DNA of 64,000 nucleotides from Chamaelirium japonicum (GCA_947650365.1 OX393549.1:19325532-19389531), one strand, 5' to 3'. Positions 11,238 to 24,242 are shown, counted from the stretch's first letter. The notes: generated by a model not told the origin, from the letters alone. Program-made: numbers and translations.

Positions 11238-14200
11238 CTATATAGGGGCTTCCCAGTTCGCCGCGAGCTTCCCAGCGTTGGGCTCCTGCGTGTTTGCGAA
11301 CACCTTCCTCATTACCATGTCACCAGGTTTGAATGCTCGATGTCGAACTTTCTTATCGTAGGCGCGCTTCATCTCTTGTCTGTACCCGGCGAGGTGTAGG
11401 TTGGCGCGCTCTCTTCGTTCTTCGAGCTGATCGAGGGAGTCAGCGAACAGATCATCGTTGACAACTTCATCTGCTGCGAGCCTTCTCTCAGTAGGCAGCT
11501 CGGCCTCCACAGATAGTACAGCCTCGCACTCGTAAGTGAGACTGAAAGGTGATTCATTAGTTGAGCGACGCGGGATGGTTCGATAGGCCCATAGCATACC
11601 GTCGAGCTTCTGCTCCCACAGCCCCTTCTTTCCTTCCAACCTTTTCTTGAGGTTGTCCAGAATTACCCGATTCGTAGCTTCAGCCTGCCCGTTGCTTTGA
11701 GGATATATTGGGGAAGAAAACCTTAAGTCGACCCCATATTCAACACAAAAGCCTTTGATCAAGCGATTGTCGAATTGGCAACCATTGTCGGTGATAAGTA
11801 CTCGGGGAATACCGAATCTGCAAAAAATATTTTTCCAAAGGAAATCTCACTTGTTTCTCCCCTATCTTAGCTAGCGGGACCGCTTCCACCCATTTGGTGA
11901 AGTAGTCCGTGGCTACCAAGATGAATTTCTTTTGTCGAGCTGATATGGGGAAAGGTCCCACCACAATGTCGAGCCCCCATTGCTGAAAAGGCCAGGGGCT
12001 TACCAGCGGGTGCAGCTCCTCTGCGGGCACATGGTTCGTGGTGGCGTGCTTCTGGCATTGGATACACCTTTGAGCGACCTTCAAAGCGTCTTGCTCAAGG
12101 GTGGGCCACCAATATCCTTATTTTCTCACCTTCCCAGCCAGAAACCGCCCACCAGCGTGGTTTCCCAACTCGCTGGAGTGAATGCAATTCAATACTTCTT
12201 CGGTCTCGGGGCTCTCAATGCAACGAAGATTTGGCCCCCCAAAGGATTTTCGAAAGAGGCGATCACAGCGAATGAGATAGCGACCAACGTACTTCTCCAC
12301 CTGCCGAGCTTCTTCCCTATCCTCAGGGAGCTCGCCCTTCCGGAGAAAACGAAGAATGGTGCGGTCCACCCGCCAGACGATATGCCGGTAGAGATCTGAT
12401 TAACGGCGGGCTCTATCAGTTGGAGTCGAGATTGACTCTGAACTTCGATAAATATCTGCCGAGCTTCCGAACCTCCTAACAGAGAGGTGGCGTTAGCCAA
12501 GGCATCGGCCCGCCTATTGTCGAATCGAGGGATCTGTTCGAAGGAAATCTTCTCGAATTTTGCGGCCTTGCCTTTCACGATTTCTACGTAGCCCGCCATA
12601 CGCGTATCTCGGGAGGCGTAGTCTCCGTTGACCTGGTAAATGATTAGCTGGGAATCGCTAAAAACTTGTGACTGTTTGGCGCCTACTTCATCGGCGAGCT
12701 CTAGCCCGGCAAACAGTGCCAAGTATTCTGCTTCATTATTGGTGGCGGCGAAGTCAAGCCAAATGGACTTTTCCAGGAGTACCGCCTGGGCGATTAGCGC
12801 CACCCCGATCCCCGCTCGAGAGGCGTTAGAGGAGCCGTCGACAAATAGTTCTCACTCTATCATGACTGGATGTTTTGTTCGAGAAAGTTCCCCAAGGTCG
12901 CCCAAGAACCTCGCCTTCCTAGGGTGTGCCTCAGTTGGCTCATCCTCCTAATACTGGACCGGCTCTTCTATGGGGAAATCCGCCAAGAAATTGGCAAGAA
13001 CCTGCCCTTTAACAGCAACTCGAGGAACATACTCCAACCCATAGGCGGCAAGCTCGGCGGACCATCGATAGAGTCTTCCGGCCACCGAGGGCCTAGAAAG
13101 CGCGCTCTTCAAATGGTGCTCCGTGATGACCCTGACGGTGTGTGCCGAGAAGTAGGGATGGAGCTTTCTCGCGGCAAGGACCAAGGCTAATGCGATCTTC
13201 TCGATTGGTCGATACCGGAGCTCGGCATGGAGATTGTATGGCTCACGAAGTAAACAGGCCGCTCTACCTTCGCCTCTTCCACTACGAGGACCCCGCTTAC
13301 CGCCTTCTCGGTGACCGCGAGATACACGCCAAGCTCGGCGCCATCCTTGGGCGCAGCTAGAATTGGCGGGCTCGCCAAATAGCTTTTGATCTTCTGAAAA
13401 GCGAGCTCGCACTTTTCGTCCCAGCAAATGCTCGCTCCTTTTCGAAGCAGTTCGAAAAGAGGTCGGCAATTGTCTAAAGATTTAGAGATGAATCGATTCA
13501 ATGCTGCAATTCGTCCACTCAATCTCTGAACCTCCTGCCGTGTTCTTGGCGTGGGCATCTCGACGAGTGCTCGGATTTGCCCAGGGTCGGCCTCGATCCC
13601 TCTATGGGTGACCAGGTACCCTAGGAATTTTCCGGAGGTCACCTCGAATAAACACTTAGCCGGGTTTAGCCTCATTTGAAATTTTCTTAAGATCAAAAAC
13701 TTCGCGAAGGTCGGCGATATGCCCCTCACTTTCGACTCTCTACCAGGAGGTCATCTACATAGACCTCGACATTCTTGCCGATCTGATCCTTAAACATATG
13801 GGTGACTAACCTTTGGTAGGTCGCTCCGGCGTTCTTGAGCCCAAATGGCATAACCCGATAGCAAAAAGCTTATGGTACCCCGCTCTAGAGTAGAAAGCGG
13901 TCTTCTCTTGGTCATCAATATGGAGGGGTATCTGATTATATCCAGAATACCCGTCCATGAATGACAAAGCCTGGAATCCGACAGCCGCATCAACCAGGGC
14001 GCCGATTCGAGGGGGAGGAAGTCCGTCCTTCGGGCATGCCTTGTTGAGGTCGGAGAAGTCAATACATACTCTGACCGCTCTGCTCTTCTTTGGCACCGCC
14101 ACGATATTAGAGATCCATTCGGGAAAGTGCGCTTCGCGAATAAATCCAGCTCGCTCTAGCTTCTCTATTTCTACCGCTATTGTGGCGGACTTCGCAGCTG

Positions 14201-14312
14201 GTATGTGCCGAGCTTTCTGCTTAACCGGAGGGAAGTCTTGCAAAGTATGCAGACGATGACAGGCGACCTCTGGGTCAATCCCTGGCATGTCTGCAAAACT
14301 CCAAGCGAACAC
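11238..14312 (-). CDS. Tat-1 pol region: reverse transcriptase, RNase H, integrase (fossil)
   Basis: In minus-strand order: reverse transcriptase near 13.2-14.3 kb (VCIDFSDLNKACPKDGLPPP, FMDGYSGYNQI, then the thumb FLGYLVTHRGIEADPGQI); RNase H-like parts near 12.4-13.2 kb (NNEAEYLALFAGLELADE, FSDSQLIIYQVNGD, RRADALAN); and integrase near 11.2-12.1 kb (CIQCQKHA of the zinc-binding end, WGLDIVVGPFP, DYFTKWVEAVP, YPQSNGQAEATNR, MLWAYRT). The motifs are typical of Ty3/gypsy. The region is broken several times and is not functional. Confidence 0.85.
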
Positions 14313-14768
14313 ATTGCGATATTATCTGAGGAGGCCGGTTAAGGCCAGCACCTCGCCCTTTGTTAATGAAGTCCCAAGATGAATTGTTTTTGGCATTCCC
14401 TCATCACCGATGTCAATCTCTTGTAACGGCTCGGCAACAGAAAATTTTCCTTTTTCAAAGTCCGCCAAGCGGCCTCACTTATCCTTTTTTGGGTCCACGC
14501 CGCTCCCACCCGGGGGTGGAGTAGGGGAATCGAGCAAGGAAGTTGCTTTTGGATCACGTGGGAGCTCGCTCGTGGTGGGCGTTAACCGCTAGGTGGGCGC
14601 CTGTCTTTTGGCCTCAGCCACTTCAACATCCATGAGGTAAAGAACGTCCTGCTCGCATCTGGTAGCAGCGACTTGATCACCCCGAATAACCATGACTCCG
14701 CTTGCGGTAGGGAACTTGAGGGCCTGATGATTGGGTGAAGACACCGTGTTCATTTGTCTCAACCAAGG

Positions 14769-17090
14769 TCACCCAAGGATGGCATTGAACGCGGACTGCC
14801 CGTCCACCACTGCAAAGCGGGCTTGACGCACCTCTGGGCCCACTGTTACGGTAAGGGTTATCTCCCCTACTACCTTAGCGACCTCACCGGTGAAACCGCT
14901 GAGGGAGCCCGTTGAGGGAGACAAATCGATTTGTCTCAACCCCATTCGCTGGAAGGCCGACAAGAAAAGGATGTCCACGGCGCTCCCAGAATCCACCAGA
15001 ACTCGCTTCACCTCGATGTTAGCCATCATGAGGTGTATGACAAGGGGATCATTGTGGGGCGTAACGACCCCAGTCATATCGTCCTCCGAGAACCAGAGAA
15101 AATCGCGGGCTTCTACCCTTGGTGTTTGGAGTAAAACAGGGGTTAGGGAGACGGAATGTACCTTTTGAGCCCGCTCTATCTCTCTAACTTGCCGCTGAAC
15201 TTCATTGCTGGATCTCGGCCCGTTCAAGCGCCCGCTGATGGTGTGGCAGACCACGGGCCCACCCGGGGGAGGTGGAGGCAAAGCGGGCTCCGCAGGTCCC
15301 GGGCGATCTCCTTCGCGAGGGGTCCGCGCCGGGGTCACCTCGACTCGCCTCGGGGGCGAAATGAATTGGTCCAGATGCCCTAAAGCGACCAAGTCCTCCA
15401 GGTGGTTCTTCAGAGCCCGACATCTGTTAGTATGATGCCCGGGGCCCCGATGGAACGCACAACGTCGGGTATTGTCGGTAGACCCGGGCTCTCCGGCTTG
15501 CAGGGGTGGAAGGTACTGAATGAAAGGCTCATTCCTGACCTGGTGTAATACTTGCCCGGGGGAGTGAGTTAGCACTGTGAAATCCCTCTCGCCGAGCCCC
15601 GAAGGCAAGCGCCAATTCGCCGGTCTTCCAGCGGCCACTGCGGGGACTTCCGTAGGCAGTACGGTAGGAGTTGTGGGCATGCCGGGCAATGGTACCGCCG
15701 GAAGCACCTCCCGCCGCTCAACAGCCTTGACGACGAGAGGTCGCAAAATCGGTGGAGGTCGCTGCTCAATCGCCTTCCCTTTTCGGTCGAGCACCACATC
15801 TTCAAGCTTGATGTGCTACTGGACGAGGACGAAGAGCTCGACCATCGTGCGAGCATCCTTTATCACCAACGCATCATGGAGCTTGCCCCCCTCGAGAAGG
15901 GCGCTCCTAAAAGCGCTCACCGCCGTGCGGTCCTGGCCAGCCGCATCCTCCAGAGCGAGGTAGGCGCTTCGAAACCGCGTGGCAAAACACCGGAGCGTTT
16001 CGCGGGCACCCATGGTGAGGGTGAACAGAGATTCAATTCTCTTCAGGGGCTGTCTGTTACAGCGATATTGCTCTAGGAATAACCTAGAGAGAGACGGAAA
16101 ATCTGGGATGGAGCCGGCTGGCAGCTTATGGAACCAGTTCAGAGCCGAACCAACCAAACTACTGGGGAACGCTCGGCACAGAACATGGTCTTGGTCTCGG
16201 AAGAACAGCAGCTTCCGGTAGGCCAGAAGGTGATCAACGGGATCTTGCGATCCGTCGAACAAAACAAACTTGGGTGGTGTCCAATGGTGAGGAAAACCCC
16301 CTGGGTGGACCTCACTTGTGAAGGGTGAGCTCCCTCCATAGGCGGCGAGATCCTCCAACAAATCCACCGGCGCACTAAGTCCCTGCCAGTGCCCGGGGAA
16401 AACTCCCATAGGTGGCTGCGCAGGTCCTATGCGGTCATGCACGCTCCCTCATTGCAGACTCGGACCCACATCGCGGCGACGTGAATGGGCGCCCTCCTGG
16501 CGGCCTTCATGCCATCCTTCTGCGGGCTGCTTTGACATGATGGTGGGTCGATGAGAAGCCGTTACCTCCTGAGCTTCATGAGGTAACTCCTCTGCGGGCT
16601 CCTTCTCTCGTCGATGGCGAGGGTTGTGGTCCCTCTCCTGAGATCCCGCCTCTGATTCGTCAAAATCAACGCTCCTGCTTCGCCGGCGAGGAAGGGTCGC
16701 CCGCGAGGTCGCCTTGTTGCTAGATCGCTGGGTCACTAGCTTTTGCAATCTCACAAGCGGGGTCGCTTGCATCCCACGTACAGCGGTTCTCTCAGCTGGG
16801 GGCTCTTGCTGGGAAATCCGTCGTGCGGGGACGGCCACGAGTAGGCGCGATGCGGAGACATGAGGTCGCTCAGGGGAGGCGATCTTCACCGGTCCTGACC
16901 GCCGGCTCGTCGTCGGAACCTGACGCAGTCGCATCAATTCTTCCATCATAGCCCGCTGGGTGGCCAACATCTCCAGAAGGAGTTGGTCACTGAGTGGGAC
17001 TGGGGGCTGAGGAATCTCAGCAGAGGGCCCGCTGCGTACAGATCCCGCACGGGTCCTCGTTCGTCTACGTCCCCTCGAGGCCGGAGCCAT
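14769..17090 (-). CDS. Tat-1 gag and protease region (fossil)
   Basis: The gag start lies near 17.1 kb (MAPASRGRRRTRTRAG, then a coiled LLEMLATQRAMMEELMRLRQ). The retrotransposon gag domain follows near 15.9-16.4 kb (KFVLFDGSQDPVDHLLAYRK, ALNWFHKLPAGSI). A Cys/His knuckle (CAFHRGPGHHTNRC) is near 15.35 kb. The aspartic protease lies near 14.8-15.1 kb, with active-site motif LVDSGSAVDILF and a later FNAILG. The region is broken. Confidence 0.85.
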
Positions 17091-17162
17091 TTTGGATATC
17101 TTCTAAAGGGCACGGCTTTCAGCCTTGTGGCCGTGGGCGTTCTCACAGGAATCAGTCGAAAG

Positions 17163-17182
17163 ATTCCACAGACGGCGCCAAA
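17163..17182 (-). other. Tat-1 primer binding site
   Basis: On the minus strand TGGCGCCGTCTGTGG follows the 5' LTR almost immediately. This sequence is common as the primer site of plant Ty3/gypsy elements of the Tat group. Confidence 0.7.
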
Positions 17183-18525
17183 TGTTTGGGGATATTTTTC
17201 GCTGGTCCGAGCGGCCTCCCTGCAAGACAACGAAAAACGTAAGAACGGCTGGCTCCCTTAGGAGCGCAGGCCCTCCGACGCTCAAGTCAGTCTCAGGTGA
17301 TCAAGGAAGGGCTGTAGTAGTTCGAAGTGGTAGGGATAAGGTTTTCGAACCTGTACTTTGAAACCAGGGGGGTATTTTTATAGCCTTTTACGGCCTATCG
17401 GAGCGTAACGCATGGCAGCTCTTTCCGGCACCTTCCAGGCCCCCATGTGCCTTCCGGCACCTTTTCGGCACCTTCCAGGCCCCCATGTGCCGCCCCACAT
17501 GGGTCTCTGACCGCTTTTGTCGCCTAGCCTATTAGGCGGTGGAAAGGGGGAAGGTACCTGTCTTGTCTCGGCCAGATGGCGTCTCTGGAAAGTTCAAGTC
17601 TGGAAGGTTCCATACCGACTTTGGCGGGCTTCCGTGGACTACACTCGTCCACGTAGCTTCAGATGGGTGTTGACACCTGGCGGTCTTTTCGTCGCCTTAC
17701 TGTGGGCGACCTTTAGGGAGAAAACAGGGGCGAGTTCGCCCCTCATTGCTCCACCTTCTCCTCCGTATTTATCAAGAGTCGGACCCCATAAGAGCGACCT
17801 CTTCGACAAATAGTGGGGGTTCCGGCGAGCTTCTGTGTGAGCCGTTGATCCGCCGCCTTCTTCCTATAGCCAAGAGTCGGGCTCTTCAAAGGTACGACCT
17901 CGACAACGGGCGTGGCCTGGCGAGCTCCTGAGCGTACTATCGGTGTTCATTGATATCATTCTAAGTTTTCTCTTTGGCCAGAGTTCCTCTGATCGCCGAG
18001 CGGGCTGCGAGCTCTAGTGCAAGCTGGGGGCGAGCTCCTTTGCGAGCTGGGGTGAGCTACTGCGCGAGCTGGGGGCGAGCTCCTTTGCGAGCTGGGGCGA
18101 GCTACTACGCGAGCTGGGGGCGAGCTCCTGTGCGAGCTGAGAGCGACCTTCGATCCAAGGATCTATTTGCTTGCTCGGAGATCTATTTGCAGTCCTACTT
18201 GGCGGTTGGTATAGCCGACTTCCGAATCATGCTATTTCCTCTCTACCTGCGGTGAGGTGCCGGTGTTTGTTGGCATGACGATCTAACTCCCGCTGCCACT
18301 ATAAGCGCCGGGCGGGCTTCCTGGAAGTGTTCTTTAAACTCCAAGACCTGCTCAGGCCATCAAGCTACTTAACCAAAATTCGGGTGTAGCTTCGAGGCGG
18401 AGGAGTTGACTGAAGACGGGTTCCAACTCCTAAGCGAGCTCCTGTGCGAGCTCCAACTTCTTGAAGTGTGCCTGATATCAATGTCTGTTTTGACAGGGAT
18501 GTCGACGCTTCAGCTACCACCATCA
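17183..18525 (-). repeat. Tat-1 5' LTR
   Basis: A 1343-bp LTR in minus orientation, matching the left LTR from TGTTTGGGGATATTT onward. It carries a minus-strand TATAAAAATA box near 17373-17382 and the GAGCT minisatellite. Its outer edge is fixed by the AATAT target duplication. Confidence 0.9.
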
Positions 18526-18530
18526 AATAT

Positions 18531-19251
18531 ACTTAAAATTTCTTTTAAATTTTTGCTATGTATTTGGCATTCATAATTCATAAATTTTAATATAATGATA
18601 TTACGCAGCAAGCCATCAACAAAATAACAATCACATCCCAATTATGATTCATCAACAAACGACATAAATGTCAACGCAACATAAGCCAAAATAAATACTA
18701 TAATATCAATATGTTCAATAATGATATTAGGCAGCATGGACGAGAAGCTTGCACCGTTGGATCGTCTGGATCATGTGTTTCTACCTTGGATCGAGTGGAT
18801 CATCAGTTTGCACCATTGGATTGTTTGGATAACACGTCGTCAATGTCAGATATTTTGTTCATCATGTAGATTGTCATGTGGAGTTGTCAAATTGCCAGTT
18901 CGAGACTTGGGTCGCTCTATTCGAAGAATGATTTATGGAGATCAAAGACCGACTGACTAGCTATCATCGTTATCTGAAATCCGAGTGCACTAGAAGATCC
19001 AGAACAGTCAATTTATCTAGCGAACTACTTTTGTAATTATTTTCAGCATTTATTTCAAGTTCTTTTATTTGTATTTCAATTATTGGATCCGATAGGCATG
19101 TAATGGTTCAAAACTTCAAATCTAAGTCAGGGTCGAACCTGTTTTATGATTGATTAGTAGTTGGGATGCAGAATGGGTAAAATAAAAAAAGGAAAAATTA
19201 ATAAGGAAAAGAAGATCGTACAATGGAGGCTGACTCCTTTCCCGTATGTGC
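18531..19251. other. No recognisable gene
   Basis: AT-rich sequence. A short open frame (18736-18957, plus strand) has no features I recognise. Confidence 0.4.
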
Positions 19252-19259
19252 ATAGTAAC

Positions 19260-19754
19260 TAGGGGTGGCAATGGGTCGGGTCGGGTTGAAACATAGGTAT
19301 AAGGGCAAAACACCCAACCCGAACCCGAACCGTTTAATAAACGGGTCAAAAACTTAAACCCAAACCCAACCCGCCTAATAAACGGGTTGACCCAACCTGA
19401 CTCGTTTAACCCGTTTACTAAACAGGTCGGGTCGTGTCGGGTCGGGTTGGCTCAGGTCGGGTCAACAGAACCCATGTAAACCTGTCGGGTTGGTTCAAGA
19501 CGGGTCAGAATGGGCAGGGTTGGGTCGGATTGGTTCAGGTTGGGTCGAGTCGGGTCGACACGACCCATTTGGTAAACGGATCAAGTCGGGTCAATCGGGT
19601 TATAAGTACAAACCCGAACCCAACCCATTAAATAAACGGGTCAATCGGGCCGACCCATTTATGACCCGAACCCGTTTAGGCCAAACCCAAACCCGCTAAC
19701 TTTGGGTCGGGTTCGGGTCGGGTTGGTGGGTCGGGTCAATGATTGCCACCACTA
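19260..19754. mobile_element. hAT-type miniature element with GGGTGGCAAT ends
   Basis: Ends TAGGGGTGGCAAT and ATTGCCACCACTA enclose a 495-bp body made almost wholly of GGGTCGGGT/AACCCGACCC words in opposing orientation. A perfect 8-bp target duplication ATAGTAAC flanks it (19252-19259, 19755-19762), diagnostic of hAT-type insertion. It has no coding capacity. Confidence 0.9.
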
Positions 19755-19762
19755 ATAGTAAC

Positions 19763-21382
19763 CGTACAAGATGAGGAGTCCTCTCCTCACCCATACGGGC
19801 TCTCTTCTCTCTCCCTCTCTTTTATGTAATCATCCTATTATTAAGGTTTTGCAATCTTATGCTATTGGAATAATAAAGAAAGCTTCTTGACCGATTGTGT
19901 GCTTCGTCTTCTTTGTTTGATTGAAATAGTGAAGTTCTATAGACCTGGAGCGAGTCCGGTGGGGAGCGACCCATCTGCATCTTCTTCGACGATCGTCCGT
20001 CTCTTTCGCTTGAATCAATTATCCCTCTAACCTTGCAAAGCCATCATCCATTATCCCCAACCTAAGCCTTCCACAAACCATTAACTTTCATCACCATCCA
20101 TCGCAAGAAACCCAAAAAAACTCCCAATTGAACCAAAAATTCCATCGCAAACCACCTCCGAATTCCGATTAGATCCTATAGCTTCCCCCATCATCACTCC
20201 ATCTTCCAATAGAAAAATCCCAAAAAGTTAGAGCAGAATTGGAACCCAATCGAGGACAAACTTCAAATTTAGAAACACAATCCAGAATTGGGGAAAACCC
20301 TAAAAAACCTAGATTCCATTATTTGAATCCTATAAAATTCGGACCATAGATTACTCATCTCTAGACCTATAACCTCTTCATATGTCGTCCCAATTCGAAA
20401 ACTGAACCAATTGAAAAGATGAAACTACCTCTTGTTGGGAGAATTTCTAGCACCTCGTTTTTTGGCTCTGAAAGTTGTGGACGACATCCATCATTAACTG
20501 AATCGTGCCAGGAAGTTCCAACGTATAGTGCAAATGGAGACCAAGTAAACATTCAAAGTTCTAATTAGTCATCCGATCAAATATCTGAAGAACTTCAATG
20601 GTAGGATTCCCTATCCACCTTGTTTTCTTCTTGCTAGTTCTTGATTGTGATTTGAAGGTTATTTTAGTTCTACTTCCAAAACTGAAATTGGCCGAAATGG
20701 ACCAAAATTTATAGTTCCAGTTCCAGTTCCGAAAGCTAAAACCGAAATTTCGACCGAGTTTTATCGAGTTTTAAAACAACAATGCATAATTGTGAGAGAA
20801 TAACCCTCACCATAACCTCAGGGTGCTGAAAAATAAGCATAACTAAACACCGATAACCTATTTCATCTAATTACATAATATTGTCTATACCAAATTTTTT
20901 TTTACATAGTGTTACAATGAGATAGTAACCATTTCGTTAATACATGAGAATAACAGTTCAAACTCCAAACAATGTTACTAAGATCTGATAGTTGTACTTG
21001 TTAAATTTAGAGTGATAGTTGTACTAGTTAAATTTAGGGACTGATAAGGTCAAAGATACCTAGAGAAGAGTGAGTTCCTTGCAACAGCACCACTTCCTCT
21101 AACTGCACATGGCTGTATCCAACAAGAACATGGATTACCTAGAGAAGAGTTAGACTTCCTTGCAACATCACCACTTCCTCTCACTGCACATGGCTGCATC
21201 CAACAAGAACATGGAGAAAGGTAAAAAAATGGTTTAGTCCATTATATCTACCTAGTCATAGTAAAGTTTCCTTAGAAGCACCACAGGAAAAACGAAAAAG
21301 GATTACAAAATGTGGCAAGAACAATCACCAATAGTACCGCAAAACAATTAGATTAACAAATGAATACTCTCTGATATATCAC
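19763..21382. other. No recognisable gene; contains a 79-bp two-copy repeat
   Basis: AT-rich sequence. At 21060-21216 a 79-bp unit (starting TAGAGAAGAGT and containing GCACATGGCTG) is present twice in tandem. A short stretch near 20690-20770 (CTGAAATTGGCCGAAATGG) is related to the repeat inserted at 23951-24242. I see no convincing gene. Confidence 0.5.
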
Positions 21383-21482
21383 CTTCAATAGCTTTCCAGA
21401 TACTGTAAATTATTTTCAACTCTGACTGATGTCCCAACTCCCAAGTATGGCCCAGGAACTTATTAAATGTATCGAGGAATCC
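21383..21482 (-). CDS. Possible orphan internal exon, function unknown
   Basis: On the minus strand a 100-bp open stretch is bounded by an acceptor (ATATCAG before 21482) and a donor (GAAG/GTGATA at 21383). It reads 33 codons in one frame, including FLDTFNKFLGHTWELG and KIIYSIWKAIE, with ordinary amino-acid content. I found no second exon that joins it, and do not recognise the protein. It could be an exon remnant of a decayed gene or a chance frame. Confidence 0.3.
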
Positions 21483-22620
21483 CTGATATAGATCATAATT
21501 AGATTGCATAAATCACAAATTCTACAATTTTTGCAATTCGAACAGAAGCAAGATTCAATAATAATTTAGCTTATAGTCAGACTCATGACAGGGTTTTCTT
21601 GAAAGTTGAAACTATATACGCATGCATTTCTGTGAAGAAAACCCAACAATGTGAAACTGCTATCATCTGTCTTAACAAAAGATCAAACTTACAAAATTTA
21701 TGTTCAGTAAACATCACATCATTGTAATGTAAATTCAGATGAAAATCTGGCTATAAAGGTAAATTTACCTTCGAGATTAACTAAACATAGATAAAAAAAA
21801 TAAGCCTTCACATACACCCAGTATAAGATAATTATTATTATATATACTTAGGCTTATTATATAAGTTAGCCTTTTCCTTAGGGTATGTTCACCGTGGGTG
21901 ACCTCATCTCATGTACATCAAATATTGGTTATTTGCTTTCTTTGATAGAAAGGATTCCCTCCCTCCCTCCCTCTCTGGTTATCATGGTATCAAAAACTAG
22001 GGTTCTTCCCTCTTTCCCAATCCTTCTCCTATTCTCTTGAGCTACCTTCAATCCAACCAGATAGTAGACGTCGTCTTCGACTGTTTCCTCCATCATAGAT
22101 CTTCAACCTTCATTGAAGCCCTCCTCTCCCAGATTTGTCGCACAGATTTATTCTTCTTCTAGCGGGCATCCAACGAAGTAACTTTGAAGCTCTGCCATCG
22201 GCGCCTTCATTAGCTTCAACCGATGGTGAAATTAAGCAAATATGTGCTTCTTCTTTGAGGTGGATTCCTCTCCGACGGATTCTTCCTTCCGACGAATTCA
22301 TCTTCAGGAGGCCCAGAGATCTCCAAATTCATCTTCGCAGCACTTTACCATCCAGTTGTCCACACATCAATGATCTTTTGCTAAGGAGAATTTAGGTGGC
22401 GGCGACCACTCACTCCACTGCAACTAGCGTGGGGATAGCAGGAGGTCCAAAGGGTAGATCAGTTAGATCTCAACCATAAGCCGTTTTCAATGACTGAGAT
22501 TTTTATTTTCTGAGACAAGTAGCCGACGACCCATTTTAAGAAAAATTTTAATCCAACTTGATCCCTATTGGAGCTCCGTTTGACAAAGTTCGAACCAGCA
22601 TTTCAGTGGTTCTTCTCTTT

Positions 22621-23016
22621 TGTGTCTTTTTTATATTGTTGAGTTGAACAAGTGGTTCATTTCAACATTGGCTCAGTTTATAAATGATATGAATCAACGG
22701 TTATCCAACACCGAACTAAAGCTAAACCAACCTTTCAATCTCTAATTTGAACCAGCAGCCATCCATTAGGGAAATCAACACCGAGTTGACGCTGAACAGT
22801 AACAACGAGAACTTATTTTGTGTCGTTTTTATATTGTTCAGTTGAACAAGCGGTTCATTTCAACAATGGCTCAGTTTATAAATGATATGAACCAACGGTT
22901 ATCCAACACCAAACTAAAGCTAAACCAACCGTTCAATCTCTGATTTGAACTAGCGGCCATCCATTAGGGAAATCAACACCAAGTTGATGCTGGAAAGTAA
23001 CAATGAGAAGTTATTT
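22621..23016. repeat. 198-bp tandem duplication inside the copia fossil
   Basis: The unit starting TGTGTC and containing GAACAAG and GGTTCATTTCAACA is present twice, at 22621 and 22819, a period of 198 bp. The two copies differ at scattered positions. Confidence 0.85.
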
Positions 23017-23950
23017 TTTCTTAAAACACACATCTGCAGCTAAATAGTTTTTCCTCTTTCCTTTCTCTTCTTGTATAGTCCTCAACCACTGCTGCACTGT
23101 GCCACCATCCCGCAGAGAAGGGTTTTTTTCTCTCCAGCGAGTCATCGACACTTCAGTTGCGTTGCTACCATGCAATTTGCTAATTGGAAGTGATTAGAGG
23201 AGGTCCAATTTGTCTCCTGTTATGGCAATGAATATGTCGTAGACTAGGAAACCTTTGCACCTATTGCAAAAATGATCATTGTTCGGACTCTACTGACTGT
23301 TACTGCAATTCATCATTAGTTATTGGTTCAGATAGATGTGGTCGAAGAATGTTTTTCTTCACAGAGACCTTTCTGAGGAGATCAACATGCAGCTCTCTTG
23401 GCCTTTCGTCTCCTCCCCAACATGTCTGCCATCTTCACTGAGCCATTTATAGGCTCAAGCAAGCTCCATGAGCTTTGTTTGAGTACTTCAGGTCTTTGGT
23501 ATTTACAGTTGGCTTCACAGAGAGAATGACTACGTTATGTTCATTATCTCTGTTCATGGTAGTACAATCTTACTTCTCTGCATTGTCGACATGATCATTA
23601 CTGGTGATGACGTTGCCACTATTGACTCTCTGAATAGGCATCTGCGACAACAGTTCGAGATAAAAGACATTGGATCAATTCACTACTTCCTTGATCTTGA
23701 GGTTGCTTCTCCTCCCCGAAAATACTCTCTCAGCAGAAGTATGCCTCTAACTTGCTAAGTCGTGCTGGTCTTACTAACTCACGGACCGTGACATACTGAT
23801 GGAGCTTCGCCCTACTGATGGCAAGCTACTTTCAGATCCCACTCATTACAAGCAGCTTGTTGGTCCCTTGTTTACCCAATGTTTACTCGCCCAGATATTG
23901 CACATGTCGTTCGAGTTTAGCCAGTTTATCAATACTCCTCGCTCGATTCA

Positions 23951-24242
23951 AGGTTTTAAATTTCAATTTCATGTCAGGTTTCGGTCCAAGCCTAAACCGA
24001 AATTTTGACCTGAATTGATTGAAATTTGAAATTTATAGTTCGAGTTCCTAAACTGAAATTGACCAAAATAGACCGAAATTTATAGTTCCAGTTCCAATTC
24101 AGAAAACCGAAACCGAAATTGATCGAAATTGACCGAAATGGTCAGCCCCCTGGTTTCGACCCTCGTTTAGTTTTGGTCCTGGATGAAATCAAAATATTTC
24201 GCCAAAATTCCACAATTTCGGCCGAAATTTGAAACCATGACT
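23951..24242. mobile_element. Miniature element inserted in copia RNase H
   Basis: Inverted ends GGTTTTAAATTTC and GAAATTTGAAACC bound a body of repeated CCGAAATT/GACCGAAAT words. It interrupts the copia RNase H region. The imperfect 8-bp flanks TCGATTCA and TTGGTTCA would fit a hAT-type insertion. Confidence 0.55.

Larger units (their letters stand above)
5459..18525 (-). mobile_element. Tat-1: Ty3/gypsy LTR retrotransposon, Tat lineage (fossil, broken)
   Basis: A 13.1-kb element transcribed from the minus strand, complete from LTR to LTR and bounded by a perfect 5-bp target duplication AATAT (5454-5458 and 18526-18530). In element order it has a 5' LTR (17183-18525), a primer binding site, gag, protease, reverse transcriptase, RNase H, integrase, a noncoding spacer with a 78-bp tandem repeat, a gene on the opposite strand, and a 3' LTR starting at 5459. 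The antisense gene between integrase and 3' LTR, and the primer site, fit the Tat lineage. The coding region is broken in roughly ten places. Over about 200 aligned bases the LTRs differ by about 4-5%, suggesting insertion a couple of million years ago at a grass-like rate (inference). Confidence 0.93.
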
